From Granulicella aggregans (GTDB lineage Bacteria > Acidobacteriota > Terriglobia > Terriglobales > Acidobacteriaceae), in the NCBI RefSeq assembly GCF_025685565.1, contig NZ_JAGSYE010000002.1:1178001-1242000 (forward strand): a stretch of DNA of 64,000 nucleotides, written 5' to 3'. The stretch's first letter is position 1. Every line of letters starts with the position of its first letter. A program made the translations under genes and the position numbers. Of the stretch, positions 16,031 to 24,502 are shown piece by piece. The notes beneath the pieces are model-generated. The model had not been told where the DNA came from, searched no databases, and was given only the letters and a program-made list of their open reading frames with translations.

Positions 16031-19000
16031 TTAGGCCGATCCTGCCTTCAAGAGTTTCTTTGAAGTACCTCTAATTAGTGCCGTGTTCACCGCGAAACTC
16101 AGGAGGTTCCCCGCCCACTGTTGGATCGTATAGTCCTCCGGAAAGAGATAGAAGTGATCCAAGACAAGGTCTCTCAAGGTTTGATAAGTAAACGTGTTCG
16201 CTCCAAGTTCCGTTGCTAGATATTCAACGTCTTGCTTAGGGAACTTCACGAAATGATCAAGGCGAATCGCCAGTTGAATGAGGCGCGAAGACAAGCTATT
16301 GTCGCGAAGCTCCGCAACCTCTTCATACGTGGCCTCCAGCTCTCTCAAACCAATTGCGTGCGACATGCGTTTCAAAAGAGCAAACGTAACCTCCCGTAAC
16401 ATCTCAGCGATGATCAGCTCTGCACGGGATCTGAGCTCTCGGTCGGTGCCCGTAAACGCCATCCTGGTTCTCAAAACTTTGGATATGTCCTCAGTAAGTT
16501 TTTCGGCATCAGCGTGTGTCAGCGAAAAGACAGCGCCTAAAATCCGCAGTCCGAGCGAATAGCTTTCGAACGCGAGCTCCAGCTTTATCTCAGCCTTAAG
16601 GCTCCCAGGAAAGTTGCGTAAGACCTGCCCCATTAGGCTTAGATACCGAATTCCTATGATCAGTTTTTGCTCAATCGGCAACTTCTCGCCGTAGACGATG
16701 TCGCTTACTGACGGGTCGCTGCTGGGTTCTATAGATTCGCCAGACTCGTCTCGCCGCTGAGCCAGCCTTTCCCTATTTTCCTGAACTGAGCAATCAGGCA
16801 AGTGCATCACAGGATCAGGCGTGATGATCTGATTGACAAAATCAAGATGAGAATCAAAATCAAACTCCGGCACGTCCTTAAAGATTCTTTGCGCATTCGC
16901 GATGATGTGATTGATGAGCGACCGATCTTTCGTCAAAAAAACGTAGAAGATTATAATGTTCGAGTTATCCTGCTTATAAACTCTCTCCGATAAGCTCTTC
17001 AATTGCCTGAACAGATCCGCGCGGCCACTTCCTTCATCAAGATCCGCGAGATTCTCTTGAAAATACTTGGCGACAAAATAGCAGTATCCATAACCATAGC
17101 TAAAGCGAAACCCGTCAACATCCTCGGCGATAATACCCGCGTCAAGTAGTGAGAGTAACAACTGATCGCTATCTAGCGGAATCTTATATTCTTTATAGTA
17201 TTGCTCTCCCTGTTGTCGCCATTCACTCTGGCTAAGGTGGCGCTTTTGAGAGGTGAAGAGCCTCCAAGCCACCCTGGAGAGAAATGTAATTTTGGTCCCA
17301 ATGTCGATCGACTTCATGCTTACGCGTCCGAGCCTAGCGGTTATCAAGGCTTCATACACCTGACCGTAGCTGCCCAACCCCCCGTTTTGTGAACCGGCAT
17401 CGGCATCGTATGTTTGCAGCAATGTAAGTATATTCACCGGATAGGATGGGAGAAGATTCCGCCCCAGAACGGTATCGACGACCCGCGTGCTATCCGCGAT
17501 CCTCCTCGCCAGCACGCGCTCCTCCTCTAAAAACGTAGTGCCTAAACTATGCCATTTAGCAATTAATTGGCCTCTCAATCTGAAGCCAAATTCGCGGATA
17601 TCCGCAATCTGAAAGCCGGACAGGGGCGAGCTCTCGCTTCCTCGCGAGAGCTCCTGAATCAAGAATATATCGTCAACAAATAGGATTGTGCATCCGAAGT
17701 GAGCGGTCGCGTGTTTAAGAATCGCGGAGCGTCCAGGTCGACTAAATTTCGCCTCATCCCAATCATCAATTATCAAGACGCGATCATTCCTATTTAGTCC
17801 TGCATAACACCCTCTATTGCCAGGCCCATATTGCTCGTCGATCGCGCTGTCAACGGCGCTATTGAATGCTCCGCCGGGATCGGCACCAACGATTTCTTGC
17901 CCTTTGATCATCAAGGAAAACCGTGAGTGCTTGGTATTTGCTTCTATGAACAAAGACTTGCCGAGAGCACTCTTTCCGCAGTCTGGAGGACCCGCGATGA
18001 CCAGGGCACTGGTGTTCAGGACGCGGGTCGGCACCTCTGCGCTTGAAATATTTCTCGGAAGATCTCCTGACGCCTGCAGCTTTCGGGAAATCGATCTAGT
18101 TTTCAAGTCTGGATAAACAAAAATGTCACTTAGCCTCAGATCCTGCTGTCTCGGGTGTAGAAAGCCAGTGCCGGGGTCCGTCATTTTCAATATAAAGTTG
18201 TTTACAACTTGGAGGCTATTAACTCTGGCGTGCTTTTCTCCGAGTGGGACGACTTTATCAGAACCGGGCTTGACATATGACCCGGTTGACCATCGGAACT
18301 CCTCGTGGCGCGACGTGCGAGAATCCAGGTCTAAATGAATGATGCCAAAAGCGCTTTCGCCACTGTCATGGGGCTGGTAAGCGCCGCTTTCAAAATGCAC
18401 TAAATGGGAGCCTGAAAAGGGTGCAACTACCTGTCCCCCCTGAAGATGTTCATGCCCCGTGATGAGAATGTCAGAGCTCTCTTGCACTGCTCTCCGAAAG
18501 CTTTGATGACTTATCGGGTTCAACCAATTCGAGGGATGATGTACAAGCGAAATAACTACGTCTGCATCAGTCTTCTCGGAAGCCCTAGTGAACACGGAGG
18601 TGGGAAAGCCTAAGGAGCCGGGCTCTTCATTTCTGCGTGACAACCATGAGGAGTTGAAGCAACGGAATTCAAGCATGAAATTGCCGAACGCTAATTTGCG
18701 CACTTGTAGAAGACGATCTTCCAAGGGAATCTGCTCGCCCGTGAGTGTCATTACAAATTGATAGAAAGGAGATTGAACCTGCAGTAGCGTCTCGACTGTT
18801 TCGCCGCAGGCGTCTATGGATTCAAGTTGCGAGGGGATCTCATCTAGCAATCGCGGGCGAAGATCGCCTATACCTCGGAAATTGCAGTCGTGATTGCCGG
18901 GAATGAAGGTCATAGCAGCGGGATTTGCTTTGATATCTATGCCGAGGTCGGCAAGCAGGGATGTGAAGAATTGGATTGCGATTTGATATTCCGCTGGGTC

Positions 19001-19159
19001 CCCGGTGTTTGCGATATCTCCGGTGATAACGAAGATAAGCTCTTCTTCAGGCGAACGCGAGAATGCAATGGTGTTTGAAAGTTTTGCTCTTCGTCTCAAT
19101 CCGACATCAGAGGCAGACTTAAAGTGAATGTCGCTAAGGTGGACGATTGCAAGCTTCAT
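16031..19159 (-). CDS. Metallophosphoesterase-STAND NTPase (candidate defence protein)
   Basis: This is a 1042-residue soluble fusion. Residues 1-290 are a calcineurin-like metallophosphoesterase with all motifs: D10/H12 (SDIH), GD at 47-48, GNHD at 88-91, HH at 207-208 and GHEH at 235-238. Residues ~380-600 are a STAND-type P-loop NTPase with Walker A GPPDCGKS (390-397) and Walker B VLIIDDWD (461-468). The ~440 C-terminal residues are helical and of unknown type, where STAND proteins sense their trigger. Effector-NTPase-sensor order matches Avs/NLR-like anti-phage proteins. The gene is the main cargo of a tRNA-borne element. The substrate (nucleotide, nucleic acid or other) cannot be read from sequence. 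Confidence 0.85.
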   Translation of the reverse strand: MKLAIVHLSDIHFKSASDVGLRRRAKLSNTIAFSRSPEEELIFVITGDIANTGDPAEYQIAIQFFTSLLADLGIDIKANPAAMTFIPGNHDCNFRGIGDLRPRLLDEIPSQLESIDACGETVETLLQVQSPFYQFVMTLTGEQIPLEDRLLQVRKLAFGNFMLEFRCFNSSWLSRRNEEPGSLGFPTSVFTRASEKTDADVVISLVHHPSNWLNPISHQSFRRAVQESSDILITGHEHLQGGQVVAPFSGSHLVHFESGAYQPHDSGESAFGIIHLDLDSRTSRHEEFRWSTGSYVKPGSDKVVPLGEKHARVNSLQVVNNFILKMTDPGTGFLHPRQQDLRLSDIFVYPDLKTRSISRKLQASGDLPRNISSAEVPTRVLNTSALVIAGPPDCGKSALGKSLFIEANTKHSRFSLMIKGQEIVGADPGGAFNSAVDSAIDEQYGPGNRGCYAGLNRNDRVLIIDDWDEAKFSRPGRSAILKHATAHFGCTILFVDDIFLIQELSRGSESSPLSGFQIADIREFGFRLRGQLIAKWHSLGTTFLEEERVLARRIADSTRVVDTVLGRNLLPSYPVNILTLLQTYDADAGSQNGGLGSYGQVYEALITARLGRVSMKSIDIGTKITFLSRVAWRLFTSQKRHLSQSEWRQQGEQYYKEYKIPLDSDQLLLSLLDAGIIAEDVDGFRFSYGYGYCYFVAKYFQENLADLDEGSGRADLFRQLKSLSERVYKQDNSNIIIFYVFLTKDRSLINHIIANAQRIFKDVPEFDFDSHLDFVNQIITPDPVMHLPDCSVQENRERLAQRRDESGESIEPSSDPSVSDIVYGEKLPIEQKLIIGIRYLSLMGQVLRNFPGSLKAEIKLELAFESYSLGLRILGAVFSLTHADAEKLTEDISKVLRTRMAFTGTDRELRSRAELIIAEMLREVTFALLKRMSHAIGLRELEATYEEVAELRDNSLSSRLIQLAIRLDHFVKFPKQDVEYLATELGANTFTYQTLRDLVLDHFYLFPEDYTIQQWAGNLLSFAVNTALIRGTSKKLLKAGSA

Positions 19160-19823
19160 ATGACGTGTGGCGCTCCTTGTGCTCTAGGTTAATTCGAGAA
19201 TGCTGTGCCACGATTAGATTCGTTCACTGCCATGGACAATACCAGGGTTGGACGGGTTCGGTCGAGGGCCTGCCGCGTCGTATTCGGCGCCCACGGGTTC
19301 TGTGCCACAGAAGCACGCGATAGACGAGATGGAGGTCGATATTTCGGCATCAAGACTTCGCTTTGACGCGCGGTGTGTTCGGGAATCGCCATTTCGAAGC
19401 CGTCAGATCTATGTGTCGTGCCAATCGTAGCCGACGAAGGCCGATGAACTGGACTGTTGCCCCAAGAGAGCCCTTCCTTATCTCCGGATGGAAAAGAGCC
19501 TGTGCCGATATTCGGAGCTGCCGAAGGATTGGGGAGCAAGGCGCAAGAATCGGTGAGGTTGGTGACACTAATGCAAAATGTCGACGTTGTATCTCTTACG
19601 CAGTGCAGCGGCGTGTCGGTCGAGATGTCGCACTCCCACGACGTCTACTCGGGGTGCGGGTCGGTCTGGTTTCTCCCAAAGCGGGTGTACAACTAAGCCG
19701 GTTTAACCAGGCCACTAATCGGCCTCCGGGGGGGGACATCACAAGTAGAACGGCGTTTGGGGTTTGACGCTTCTGCTATAGCGTACCGTGAGATTGACCG
19801 GAATGATTGAATGATCTCGCGCT
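19160..19823. other. Gene-poor region between the STAND and primase-like genes
   Basis: About 660 bases have no convincing gene. The open frames on both strands have poor composition and no recognisable motifs. The promoter of the STAND gene should lie at the 19160 side, with an AAGGAG about 15 bases before its start. Confidence 0.5.
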
Positions 19824-20636
19824 TCATCCTGTCTGTGGTGGAGTTCGCGGGCGCACTTCAGTCAGTGAAGAGAGAATTACCTGTACAGGTGCGCTGCTCT
19901 TGTATCGTGCTCTTCGAGCTTCTAGCTGCAGTTCGCGCTGTAGGGCGATCTCGTCTCGCTGCCGCCGGAGCGCTTCCCCGACCATTGACTGAAAATCGGG
20001 ATCGTCGAAGGTGAAGTGGTACCGCCCTACGCGACGGACTGGCCCAAGCCCTCGCGTCCGAATCACTTTGAGGAACTTCATCTGCTCAAAGTGCCGCAGG
20101 GCTCCTGAGATAGTCGCTGGGCTGCCTACCCCAGAGAAGCGCATCAGCCCACGGTACGAAATTTCAGCAAGCCCAGAATCGCGGTCAGAAAAAGTGAACA
20201 GGGCAGGCAAGATCGATCGCTCTGCGTTCGAGAGGCTTGCCCATATTCCGCACCGCACCAACGCATCGACGACACTGTCGGTGTCACTGGCCCGGAAGTG
20301 CGGGTGCCACGCTTGGCGCTTGATGACGTGATCGCCCTTTTGAAGGGTGGGGACAGTGAATCGAGCTTTGATCCATTCAGCAGCGGCCCGCAGGTCACAA
20401 CTGAGGTAGAGCATCACGAGATCAAGATTCGACCACGTGTGATCGTCACAGACAAAGCAGCGGCCAGTGTTTTGCTTCTTGCGAAATGCAATTGAGGGAC
20501 TCGCGTCGCCATTGCGATGGCTCTCCTTGCGCCAGCAGTGCGCGCGGTAGCCGTTGACGACAAGTCCGAGTTGGCTCGCCACTTCAACGATAGAAATCTT
20601 CTTGCGGATGTATTCAAAGTCCAGTAGTCGCGACAT
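19824..20636 (-). CDS. CHC2 zinc-finger, primase/replication-like protein
   Basis: This 270-residue protein opens with a DnaG-type CHC2 zinc finger: C34-x5-H40, the DASPSI segment, then C60-x2-C63. A winged-helix-like part at ~125-215 follows (GLMRFSGVGSPATISGALRH), then a charged helical tail. The catalytic TOPRIM domain of a primase is absent. Such short CHC2 proteins occur in phage-like and plasmid replication modules, so replication or copy control of the excised element is likely. It is the last gene of a tight operon: its ATG lies three bases after the stop of the small zinc protein. Confidence 0.75.
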   Translation of the reverse strand: MSRLLDFEYIRKKISIVEVASQLGLVVNGYRAHCWRKESHRNGDASPSIAFRKKQNTGRCFVCDDHTWSNLDLVMLYLSCDLRAAAEWIKARFTVPTLQKGDHVIKRQAWHPHFRASDTDSVVDALVRCGIWASLSNAERSILPALFTFSDRDSGLAEISYRGLMRFSGVGSPATISGALRHFEQMKFLKVIRTRGLGPVRRVGRYHFTFDDPDFQSMVGEALRRQRDEIALQRELQLEARRARYKSSAPVQVILSSLTEVRPRTPPQTG

Positions 20637-20639
20637 CGG

Positions 20640-20807
20640 TTACTTCGCCTCCCTCAGAAGGCAAACGGCTTCAATGAAGGCAAGATATCGCCGATCGTGG
20701 ATGCAGACGCGGCACCGCCTATTCCCGAGGCAGAGGGCGCAAGGGTAAAGCCGAAAGTAAGGGGTGAACGCCAGCAAAGTGAGCGATTGACTTGCCTCCC
20801 CGACCAT
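20640..20807 (-). CDS. Small zinc-binding protein, 55 residues
   Basis: This short gene begins at an ATG overlapping the stop of the upstream HTH gene (TGATG) and ends with TAA three bases before the ATG of the CHC2 gene. This chain of coupling on both sides is the main evidence that it is real. The product has C23-x2-C26 and C32-x2-C35 (CALCLGNRRCRVC) followed by IHDRRYLAFIEAV, a compact zinc-knuckle. Function is unknown. Helping the CHC2 protein on DNA is an inference from the operon. Confidence 0.65.
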   Translation of the reverse strand: MVGEASQSLTLLAFTPYFRLYPCALCLGNRRCRVCIHDRRYLAFIEAVCLLREAK

Positions 20808-20980
20808 CACCGAACTCTTTCTTGCAGACGTGCCTTAACAGCGGCGGTCGAAACGCGCCAGCGACCTGCGACCTTCCGTGCCTCCAGCCTGTTCATCTGG
20901 ATCAGAGCCCGCACGGTGTTATCCCTCATCCCCAGCGCGCGCCCTGCTTCGAGGACGCTCATCTCTTCAGTCCGCTTCAT
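20807..20980 (-). CDS. Excisionase-family helix-turn-helix protein
   Basis: This 57-residue protein consists of a MerR/Xis-type helix-turn-helix (MSVLEAGRALGMRDNTVRAL, then a wing with RKVAGRWRVS). The start at 20980 follows AAGGGAG at five bases' spacing. The frame is open to 20998, but that start lacks a site. Such proteins direct excision or regulate the module. It lies between the Xis-like gene upstream and the small zinc protein downstream, which its stop overlaps. Confidence 0.75.
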   Translation of the reverse strand: MKRTEEMSVLEAGRALGMRDNTVRALIQMNRLEARKVAGRWRVSTAAVKARLQERVR

Positions 20981-21039
20981 GCCGACTCCCTTGGTCATTT
21001 TGTGGTCTACCCTGTCTACAAGCCGGATGTGTGCCGCAG

Positions 21040-21243
21040 TCAGTCGCGGCTCTCAAGTGCGGGAATGGTGCCCCGGTCGATGATGCGCTGAATGGTTTCT
21101 TCGGACACGCGGACTGAGCGACCAACTTTCACGTATGCGATTTTGCGGCGATAGACCCAGGCGCGAAGCGTGTTCACGGTGATGCCCAATTCCTCGGCGG
21201 CCTGCGGCAGAGACTTCAAATGAGTGAGTCTGAGTGGGGACAT
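21040..21243 (-). CDS. Excisionase-like helix-turn-helix protein (Xis)
   Basis: This 67-residue protein has a helix-turn-helix of the excisionase family (LPQAAEELGITVNTLRAWVY) with a basic wing (AYVKVGRSVRVSEETIQRII). A GGAGGAG ribosome site precedes the ATG at 21243. It heads the minus-strand operon (xis-like, HTH, zinc protein, CHC2), and its upstream region is shared divergently with the plus-strand genes leading to the integrase. Two Xis-type proteins in a row suggests one for excision and one for control. Confidence 0.8.
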   Translation of the reverse strand: MSPLRLTHLKSLPQAAEELGITVNTLRAWVYRRKIAYVKVGRSVRVSEETIQRIIDRGTIPALESRD

Positions 21244-21360
21244 GGATGTTTTTCTCCTCCTGATACTGTTTGTGCTTGCTCTTCAAACAGACTAGGTGCA
21301 AGATGTTTTCATGTCTGCAACGCAGCTTGCGGCATAATTTCTGTCTTGCAAGGAGTGATC

Positions 21361-22260
21361 GTGAGAGACAAGCGGATTAGGGCACTCACTCCAATGTGGG
21401 CAAGGAAGATCACGGTGGAAGTGAGGGGGGAGTTGCTTCGCGTAAGTGGAGAGGGTCGAATCGAAGAAAATGCGATTGACGCACTAAAACTCGCGCCCAA
21501 GGAGAGAGCGGCGTTGGATATTTTCCGACACTTTCGCGGATATGCTGTAGCGCACCTGGGTAAGGATGACCCGTATTTTGACGGTGGGGTGTATGAATTT
21601 GCAGCAGCAGACAACGACCAGAAGCTCGTTGCATTTTGCGAGAAATTTGGCCCCGTCTGTGGAGATCTGCTTTCGTTGGAATATCAAGGGAGGGGAGCGT
21701 TCAAGTTAGTCGTCGACCAGTCTCTGGTGCAGCTTCGCCGCGAACGGGACCGATTCTTCGCAGCCGTGCGCTTGCTCAATCAGATTAGGAAGGGCGCCGA
21801 TGCCGATCTGAATCTCACGAAGGAAGCGATCGGCAATATCCGCATTGACGACGATGGGACGTTCGGCATGGTGAGGTTCTGGGACAAACTTTCTGCCCAA
21901 GTTCGTCCCGAAAACGATAAGTTTGCCTCGCTGATGCTACTCGCGGAACACGCTCTTTGCGATCTGTTGAATGAGTGTCCCCTCAAGTCGGTTCCTCTAG
22001 GCGGCAGACTCTTTGATCTGCCATACACGGAGGACAGCGGCATCCGAAGCGCGCTGTACCACACCTTACGATGCGACTACTACGCGCGCCGACAGATTGG
22101 CACCTGCCTGAACTGTGGCACGCATTTCGCCGTCACGCGCCGGGGGACGCGTGGCTGCAGCCAAGGCTGTCGGACGGCAATTCGAAATCGGGAGTATTGG
22201 GAGAGACACAAAGCCGAGATCAACGCTGGTAGAAGCAGGCAAACGAGAGAGAGGAAGTAA
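21361..22260 (+). CDS. CGNR-like zinc-finger protein upstream of integrase
   Basis: I chose the GTG at 21361, preceded by AAGGAG at five bases' spacing; the frame is open upstream to 21220, but that part reads as junk. The 299-residue product has a C-terminal zinc finger with C249-x2-C252 and C266-x3-C270 (CLNCGTHF ... GCSQGCRTAIRNREYW), like the CGNR/ABATE-type fingers of putative transcription regulators. It ends two bases before the integrase start, so it is translated with it and may regulate integration (inference). Confidence 0.75.
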   Translation: MRDKRIRALTPMWARKITVEVRGELLRVSGEGRIEENAIDALKLAPKERAALDIFRHFRGYAVAHLGKDDPYFDGGVYEFAAADNDQKLVAFCEKFGPVCGDLLSLEYQGRGAFKLVVDQSLVQLRRERDRFFAAVRLLNQIRKGADADLNLTKEAIGNIRIDDDGTFGMVRFWDKLSAQVRPENDKFASLMLLAEHALCDLLNECPLKSVPLGGRLFDLPYTEDSGIRSALYHTLRCDYYARRQIGTCLNCGTHFAVTRRGTRGCSQGCRTAIRNREYWERHKAEINAGRSRQTRERK

Positions 22261-22262
22261 GC

Positions 22263-23456
22263 ATGTCGTTATTCAAGTACAAGGGCAGCAAGGTCTGGAC
22301 GATGGATTTCGTGTTCCATGCACAGCGCATCCGGGAGAGCACAGGCACGACCTCGAAGACGCTCGCACAGAAGATCGAAGCCAAGCGACGACGGGACCTG
22401 GAAGAGGGCACAGCGGGAATCAGGAAGCATCAGCAGCCCCGTTTGTTCTCCGTCGCGTCCGAAGCATGGTTGGACTTGAAGAAAGCCACGCTAGCGCCGA
22501 GATCCGTCATGATCGAGAAAGCGAACCTCGCACACCTCCTCCCGGAGTTTGGCCGGAAGCTGGTATGCGACATAGAGCCGCGTGACGTGGCGAAGTATCA
22601 GCGGAAGCGGGTAGATGCCGGAGCATCACCGAAGACGGTCAATCTGGAGATAGGCACGCTCCGAGCGATCCTGAAGCGCTCTGGCCAATGGGCGCGGCTG
22701 CAACCGGATGTGAAGATGCTCCCAACGCGGGAAGACGTAGGACGGGCGATTACCCCAGAAGAGGAAGCGGCCCTGCTACAGGCTTGCGGGAAGTCCCGCT
22801 CGCGCTCCCTCGTGCCGTTTGTGACGGTAGCAATCGAAACGGGCGCAAGGTTCGGCGTGATTCGGACGCTGCAATGGGGAAGCGTCGATTTCGAGAACCG
22901 CTGCCTGCGCTGGGGCAAAGACAAGACGCCATCCGGCACGGGCCGGATCATTCCGCTAAACCAACGCGCAATGGCCGCCTTGAGCTTCTGGGCGACGCAC
23001 TTCCCAACGAGGGAGCCTGAGCACTACGTCTTCCCCACGGAGCGCTACGGGGCCGCTGGTGACGTATTCTCCGCTAAGGCATACGACTGTGACCCTACCA
23101 AGCCCATCGGGAGCATTAAGGAAGCATGGGAAGCGGCGAAGCTGAGGGCCGCGCGGATACTGAAAGGGGAGCCCGACTCCGCCGCGAAGATTGCGCCTCT
23201 GCCCTGCCGGTTCCATGACCTGCGGCACACGGCTGTATCGCGGATGCTGAATGCGGGAGTCCCTATCGCCAAGGTTGCGAAGATCGCCGGGTGGAGCACT
23301 GCGACGATGGTCCGCATGGCAGCGCGTTATGGACACTTCACATTGAATGAACTGAGGGGAGCAGTGGAAAGCATCAGCAGCGCCCCGTTTGAAACGGAGC
23401 CCCCGGTATTTTCCCCGGTATCCGACAATACTTCAGAGAGCGTTCGCCCTAACTGA
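22263..23456 (+). CDS. int: Tyrosine recombinase / integrase
   Basis: This 397-residue phage-type integrase has an N-terminal SAM-like core-binding part (~60-145) and a catalytic domain (~165-370). Catalytic residues seen are R196 (TGARFGVIRTLQW), K220 region (RWGKDKT), H318 and R321 (HDLRHT), W344 (AGWST) and Y356 (AARYGHF). All are present, so it looks active. It ends nine bases before the right attachment core in tRNA-Asn, the normal place for an integrase of this type. The C-terminal tail encodes the candidate right arm sites. Confidence 0.95.
   Translation: MSLFKYKGSKVWTMDFVFHAQRIRESTGTTSKTLAQKIEAKRRRDLEEGTAGIRKHQQPRLFSVASEAWLDLKKATLAPRSVMIEKANLAHLLPEFGRKLVCDIEPRDVAKYQRKRVDAGASPKTVNLEIGTLRAILKRSGQWARLQPDVKMLPTREDVGRAITPEEEAALLQACGKSRSRSLVPFVTVAIETGARFGVIRTLQWGSVDFENRCLRWGKDKTPSGTGRIIPLNQRAMAALSFWATHFPTREPEHYVFPTERYGAAGDVFSAKAYDCDPTKPIGSIKEAWEAAKLRAARILKGEPDSAAKIAPLPCRFHDLRHTAVSRMLNAGVPIAKVAKIAGWSTATMVRMAARYGHFTLNELRGAVESISSAPFETEPPVFSPVSDNTSESVRPN
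23401..23422. promoter_or_regulatory. Candidate right arm-type recombinase site (inside int)
   Basis: CCCCGGTAT is present twice at 12-base spacing, matching 21 of 22 positions of the left-end copy at 13658-13679. It overlaps the last codons of the integrase, 43 bases from the core. Confidence 0.45.
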
Positions 23457-23466
23457 TTGATTTGAT

Positions 23467-23541
<75 letters not shown>

Positions 23542-23633
23542 ATATATGAATGGCACGCGTCTTCCAACTTCGCCGCCTCCTTAGTTATAACAAAGCTGGG
23601 GGACAGGGTCAAAGTTGACTGCCCGTCAGCGCC

Positions 23634-24446
23634 TCATTCTCCAGAGCGGCCGCCCCGATACAGCAGGACCGCGACCCGATACATGGAGAACTCCGGCTTA
23701 CCCTCCATTGCACACGCCGCCACAACTGCCCGGCTATACCGGCCGGAGTGCAGCCGAGTTGTGAGTTCCGCCGGAAGAGTCTCCAGGTCATCCGTTGTGT
23801 ACCGCATCACAAACTCTGGAAGGGGTGACATCTCCGTGGTGGAGCTGCCCGCGCATGCTTGCCGAGCGTCTTCGCCTGAATTGTCTACAGACATCCCGGA
23901 AGCACGTACAGCTCCGGCCACCGCGCTTTCCTGCTGCTGCAACGAAAGCGCCGCAACGGTGCGCGCGAAGTCCTCCACGGCGAACATCTGCCCATTGCGC
24001 GAGATCACCGAGATTCCCACCGAATCGACCTTTGGATCGAGCAGATTGTGCTTGTGCCCCTCAGAGTGCATCCAGGCAGTGTGCACCAGGATGGCGCTCG
24101 GGGCTTGTGCAACATTCTCCGTAATCAGACTAAAGCGGGCTCCGGCCTCCGAGGCCCGATTCGCCAGATCAGGCTCTCCTCCGTACTGATGCGAGATGCT
24201 GTTGTGCTGAACCATCAGCGTCGCGTGCCTGCGAGCCGCGGCCGAAAGCGCCGCGTCGAATCGCAATGGCGGCAGACCAAGAACAGCCCGCTCCTGGTCC
24301 GCAGCAGACTTCAAATACTCTTCAGAGACATTCGCCGAAGGGCCAAGGCGCTGCGCATAGGGGAGGCCCCATGATGAAACCAGCAGGCACGCAAACAAAC
24401 CCAACCCATACCCTGCACAGACTCCCTGTAGATTGATCGTCTTCAT
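23634..24446 (-). CDS. CAP/SCP domain exported protein
   Basis: About 270 residues starting at the ATG 24446, with a purine-rich ribosome site. There is an N-terminal signal anchor (LGLFACLLVSSWGL), then a CAP domain at ~45-165 with ISHQYGG, HTAWMHSEGHKHNLLDPKVD and a final VAVEDFA-type strand. The histidines and acidic residues of the CAP cavity are partly kept (H in SISHQ, H in EGHKHN). Bacterial CAP proteins are secreted and mostly uncharacterised. It is the first core gene beyond the tRNA and converges with nothing; the next gene upstream is a glycosyltransferase on the same strand. Confidence 0.85.
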   Translation of the reverse strand: MKTINLQGVCAGYGLGLFACLLVSSWGLPYAQRLGPSANVSEEYLKSAADQERAVLGLPPLRFDAALSAAARRHATLMVQHNSISHQYGGEPDLANRASEAGARFSLITENVAQAPSAILVHTAWMHSEGHKHNLLDPKVDSVGISVISRNGQMFAVEDFARTVAALSLQQQESAVAGAVRASGMSVDNSGEDARQACAGSSTTEMSPLPEFVMRYTTDDLETLPAELTTRLHSGRYSRAVVAACAMEGKPEFSMYRVAVLLYRGGRSGE

Positions 24447-24502
24447 CAATCCTCTCCCTCGCATTGGGCATCGCCTCACAACGTATCACCGCAGCTTCAA
24501 GC

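Noticed and set aside
19189-19767. Overlapping open frames on both strands between the STAND and CHC2 genes
   Set aside because: They have no ribosome sites, no recognisable motifs and atypical composition. Treated as non-coding.
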